A DNA stretch of 64,000 nucleotides from contig CBDDTG010000015.1 of assembly GCA_965233665.1 (NCBI GenBank), forward strand, positions 62,001 through 126,000, written 5' to 3'. Every line of letters begins with the position of its first letter. Positions within the stretch are counted from its first letter, which is position 1. Source of the DNA: Bacterioplanes sp965233665. Lineage in GTDB: Bacteria > Pseudomonadota > Gammaproteobacteria > Pseudomonadales > Oceanobacteraceae. Under the pieces are notes generated by a model. The model saw only the letters and a program-made list of their open reading frames with translations, had not been told where the DNA came from and searched no databases. Position numbers and translations under genes: made by a program. Of this stretch, positions 62,150 to 64,000 are shown in pieces.

Positions 62150-63969
62150 ACTCGAGCCAAGACATTATCAACGCTGTCCAGAACTACATCGACACAGACG
62201 CAACAGACTACGCCATTGCGATAGATGGCGAATGGGGATCTGGCAAGACACACTTAGTCAAAGAGTCAATAATAAAAGCGAAGAACTCGTCTGATTTCTT
62301 ATACGTGTCACTTTTCGGTCTAAGCTCAAAGTCAGAAATAGAGAACGCTATACTTTCAGAGTTTTCAAACATCGGAAGCGACGAAGGTGGACTTCTATCC
62401 GGCTTCCTAAACTCAAACTCCGAACTAACCGATGATATAAAGGTTGGCGGGACAGGTTATGCAGCAATGCTTTTAATAAAAAAAGCAAAGGAGAGATCAC
62501 TAAAAAAAGCCAAGAAACTAACACTCTGCTTCGACGACCTAGAAAGGTGGCATGGCGACCTAGACATCTGCATAGGATATATAAACAAGCTAGCCGAACA
62601 CGAGAAAACAAAATGCATAATCATAGGCGACCTATCAAATATAGAAGAAGACAAACTAACCGAATTTAAACGAGCAAGAACCAAAACCATACGATATGTA
62701 CACAAACTATCCCACACCCCAAAAGAAACTCTAGAGATATCAATAAAAAACATAAAAAACAAAGACGAAAAATCAAAAAATGAAATACAAAGAATCATAA
62801 ACCAAAACATACCCAGAATATCCTATCTCTTAGAATCGATCGATTGCCAAAACATCAGGACAATCACGGACGCCCTGGAAAAATGCACAGAAGTAGCATC
62901 AAGCAACCCTGAAAAATTCAACACGAAACACCCTCGATCAATAGACCTAATTGAAACAATAATAGCCGCATCAAAACTATTACAAGACATATCAGGGGAT
63001 AGCGAAGCAATCGAAGAACTCCACGAATACAACGAAACAAAACCCCAAACTTCCGAAAGCACCATCCATAAAAAGTACATAGGCGATGAAGAAAAACAAA
63101 GCAGAAAAAAAACAAGAATCAAGCGCCTCACACTAAGCAAGACCCTCTACTCAGAGTCCAACAACCTTAAACCATCAACCATACTCAGGTTTTTAATATC
63201 TGGTATTTTTAGAAAATCTGAATTTGAAGATCTACTGCGCGAATGGGAACCAGAAAGAAGCTACGAAACATACCTAGACCCATTCAAGTTCTTGGTGCTT
63301 AATAACGAGAAAAGCACACTCGTTTTTGAAAAAGCGTTCAAAGAAGTATTCACAGACAAAATTGTTAAACACCCCTCAACCCTTCTAAGATTCTCAGACC
63401 GATTAACTTCTGACATAAAAAGAGGGGCAATAAATTATGATCATAAAGAAATCATAGAAAGGCTTTTATATCTATTTGAAGAGCTATACAAAAATGGGGA
63501 AATGACACCCACTTTAATAGAATTCAATCGACCATTTGAAAGCTACAAATACTGCGAAGAGGTCCTCAATTACGTCAAGGAAAGAAACAATGCTTATTAC
63601 ACCCGCTCAAAAACACACCCCACCACCCCCACAATCTGGAGAGAAATAGAAAGAAGCCCGGCAAAAATACTGGAGATATTAGAATCTGAGAAGAATAAAC
63701 CTATATTCGCTCATTATGAAAAAGTTGAGGATGTCATATCTGCCTTGGAATGCTTAGATAATGAACAACTGCTAGACACTACCAGATGGATGGGAAGTCG
63801 CTTAGAGTCAGATAAAGAGGCCGTAGACATTGAACACACGAAGGCAAAGGACGTTGCTGATAAAATTAGCGAAAAATATCGCGATGAATATTCAGTCAGG
63901 GCATCACATTTCAAACAAATCTCACGCATCCTTAGGCACAAAAAAACAGACTACCATCTTGACATCTAA
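62146..63969 (+). CDS. KAP family P-loop NTPase
   Basis: A 607-aa protein. Walker A is 'GEWGSGKTHLVKE' (about residues 28-36) and Walker B is 'KLTLCFDDLERW', with the acidic pair and following Glu typical of KAP/STAND-like NTPases. A hydrophobic stretch lies near 'GYAAMLLIKKA'. The C-terminal 350 residues are helical, charged and unrecognised. KAP NTPases occur in phage-exclusion and other conflict systems. Base composition is far more A+T-rich than the rest of the window, a sign of recent transfer. Complete; it ends 31 bp before the window edge. Confidence 0.8.
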   Translation: MNSSQDIINAVQNYIDTDATDYAIAIDGEWGSGKTHLVKESIIKAKNSSDFLYVSLFGLSSKSEIENAILSEFSNIGSDEGGLLSGFLNSNSELTDDIKVGGTGYAAMLLIKKAKERSLKKAKKLTLCFDDLERWHGDLDICIGYINKLAEHEKTKCIIIGDLSNIEEDKLTEFKRARTKTIRYVHKLSHTPKETLEISIKNIKNKDEKSKNEIQRIINQNIPRISYLLESIDCQNIRTITDALEKCTEVASSNPEKFNTKHPRSIDLIETIIAASKLLQDISGDSEAIEELHEYNETKPQTSESTIHKKYIGDEEKQSRKKTRIKRLTLSKTLYSESNNLKPSTILRFLISGIFRKSEFEDLLREWEPERSYETYLDPFKFLVLNNEKSTLVFEKAFKEVFTDKIVKHPSTLLRFSDRLTSDIKRGAINYDHKEIIERLLYLFEELYKNGEMTPTLIEFNRPFESYKYCEEVLNYVKERNNAYYTRSKTHPTTPTIWREIERSPAKILEILESEKNKPIFAHYEKVEDVISALECLDNEQLLDTTRWMGSRLESDKEAVDIEHTKAKDVADKISEKYRDEYSVRASHFKQISRILRHKKTDYHLDI

Positions 63970-64000
63970 CAAGAGAACCAAGCCAAGGGCCAATCTTGCC

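Overview
The window looks like the chromosome of an aerobic or microaerobic, motile, probably marine gammaproteobacterium related to the Oceanospirillales. The basis is a complete ccoNOQP-ccoGHIS locus with an adjacent Fnr/Anr gene, three chemoreceptors, TtcA, GreB, RecJ, FolM, KatG and the TIGR03545/TIGR03546 gene pair. I could not place it at genus level by reading alone.

Layout. 1-11 kb: three methyl-accepting chemotaxis proteins (the first cut by the window edge, one Aer-like, one with a periplasmic sensor), a TonB-dependent siderophore receptor, a Fur-controlled DUF3649/PepSY/DUF3325 operon, and an HDOD protein. 11-14 kb: small metabolic genes, including a DUF3127 protein with an SSB-like tail. 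14-24 kb: cbb3 oxidase structural and assembly genes followed by a TauE/SafE protein and the Fnr/Anr regulator. 24-37 kb: housekeeping genes, two MITE-like elements (one of them flanked by TA as in the IS630 family), and a short stretch where a DNA-glycosylase gene and a monooxygenase gene both carry homopolymer frameshifts around an intact WYL regulator. 35-40 kb: a hybrid histidine kinase, a helix-turn-helix/pseudo-receiver protein and a receiver protein with a degenerate EAL-like end. 40-53 kb: an M16 protease, the TIGR03545/TIGR03546 pair, RecJ, an exported ATP-dependent DNA ligase, FolK-like and FolM proteins, KatG and YkvA.

53.4-64 kb is accessory DNA. Its core is a two-gene operon whose protein sizes and domains match the DdmDE plasmid-defence system of Vibrio cholerae: DdmD, an SF2 helicase with a C-terminal PD-(D/E)XK nuclease, and DdmE, a prokaryotic Argonaute-like protein with a recognisable MID pocket. 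A divergent WYL-domain regulator lies upstream. A coupled small ORF and a C-terminal scrap of a BrxB-like (DUF1788) gene lie downstream. A 45-bp tRNA-Val(GAC) 3' fragment then marks an integration site, preceded by a cluster of six GGGCACA-type repeats that look like integrase arm sites. Right of it begins a low-GC island with a three-gene operon: a zinc-ribbon membrane protein, a small basic membrane protein and a KAP-type P-loop NTPase.

The respiratory locus forms one working unit: the CcoNOP enzyme, CcoGHIS assembly and copper supply, and an oxygen-sensing regulator. The iron genes form a second unit and the Ddm/BREX-remnant/KAP genes a defence hotspot.
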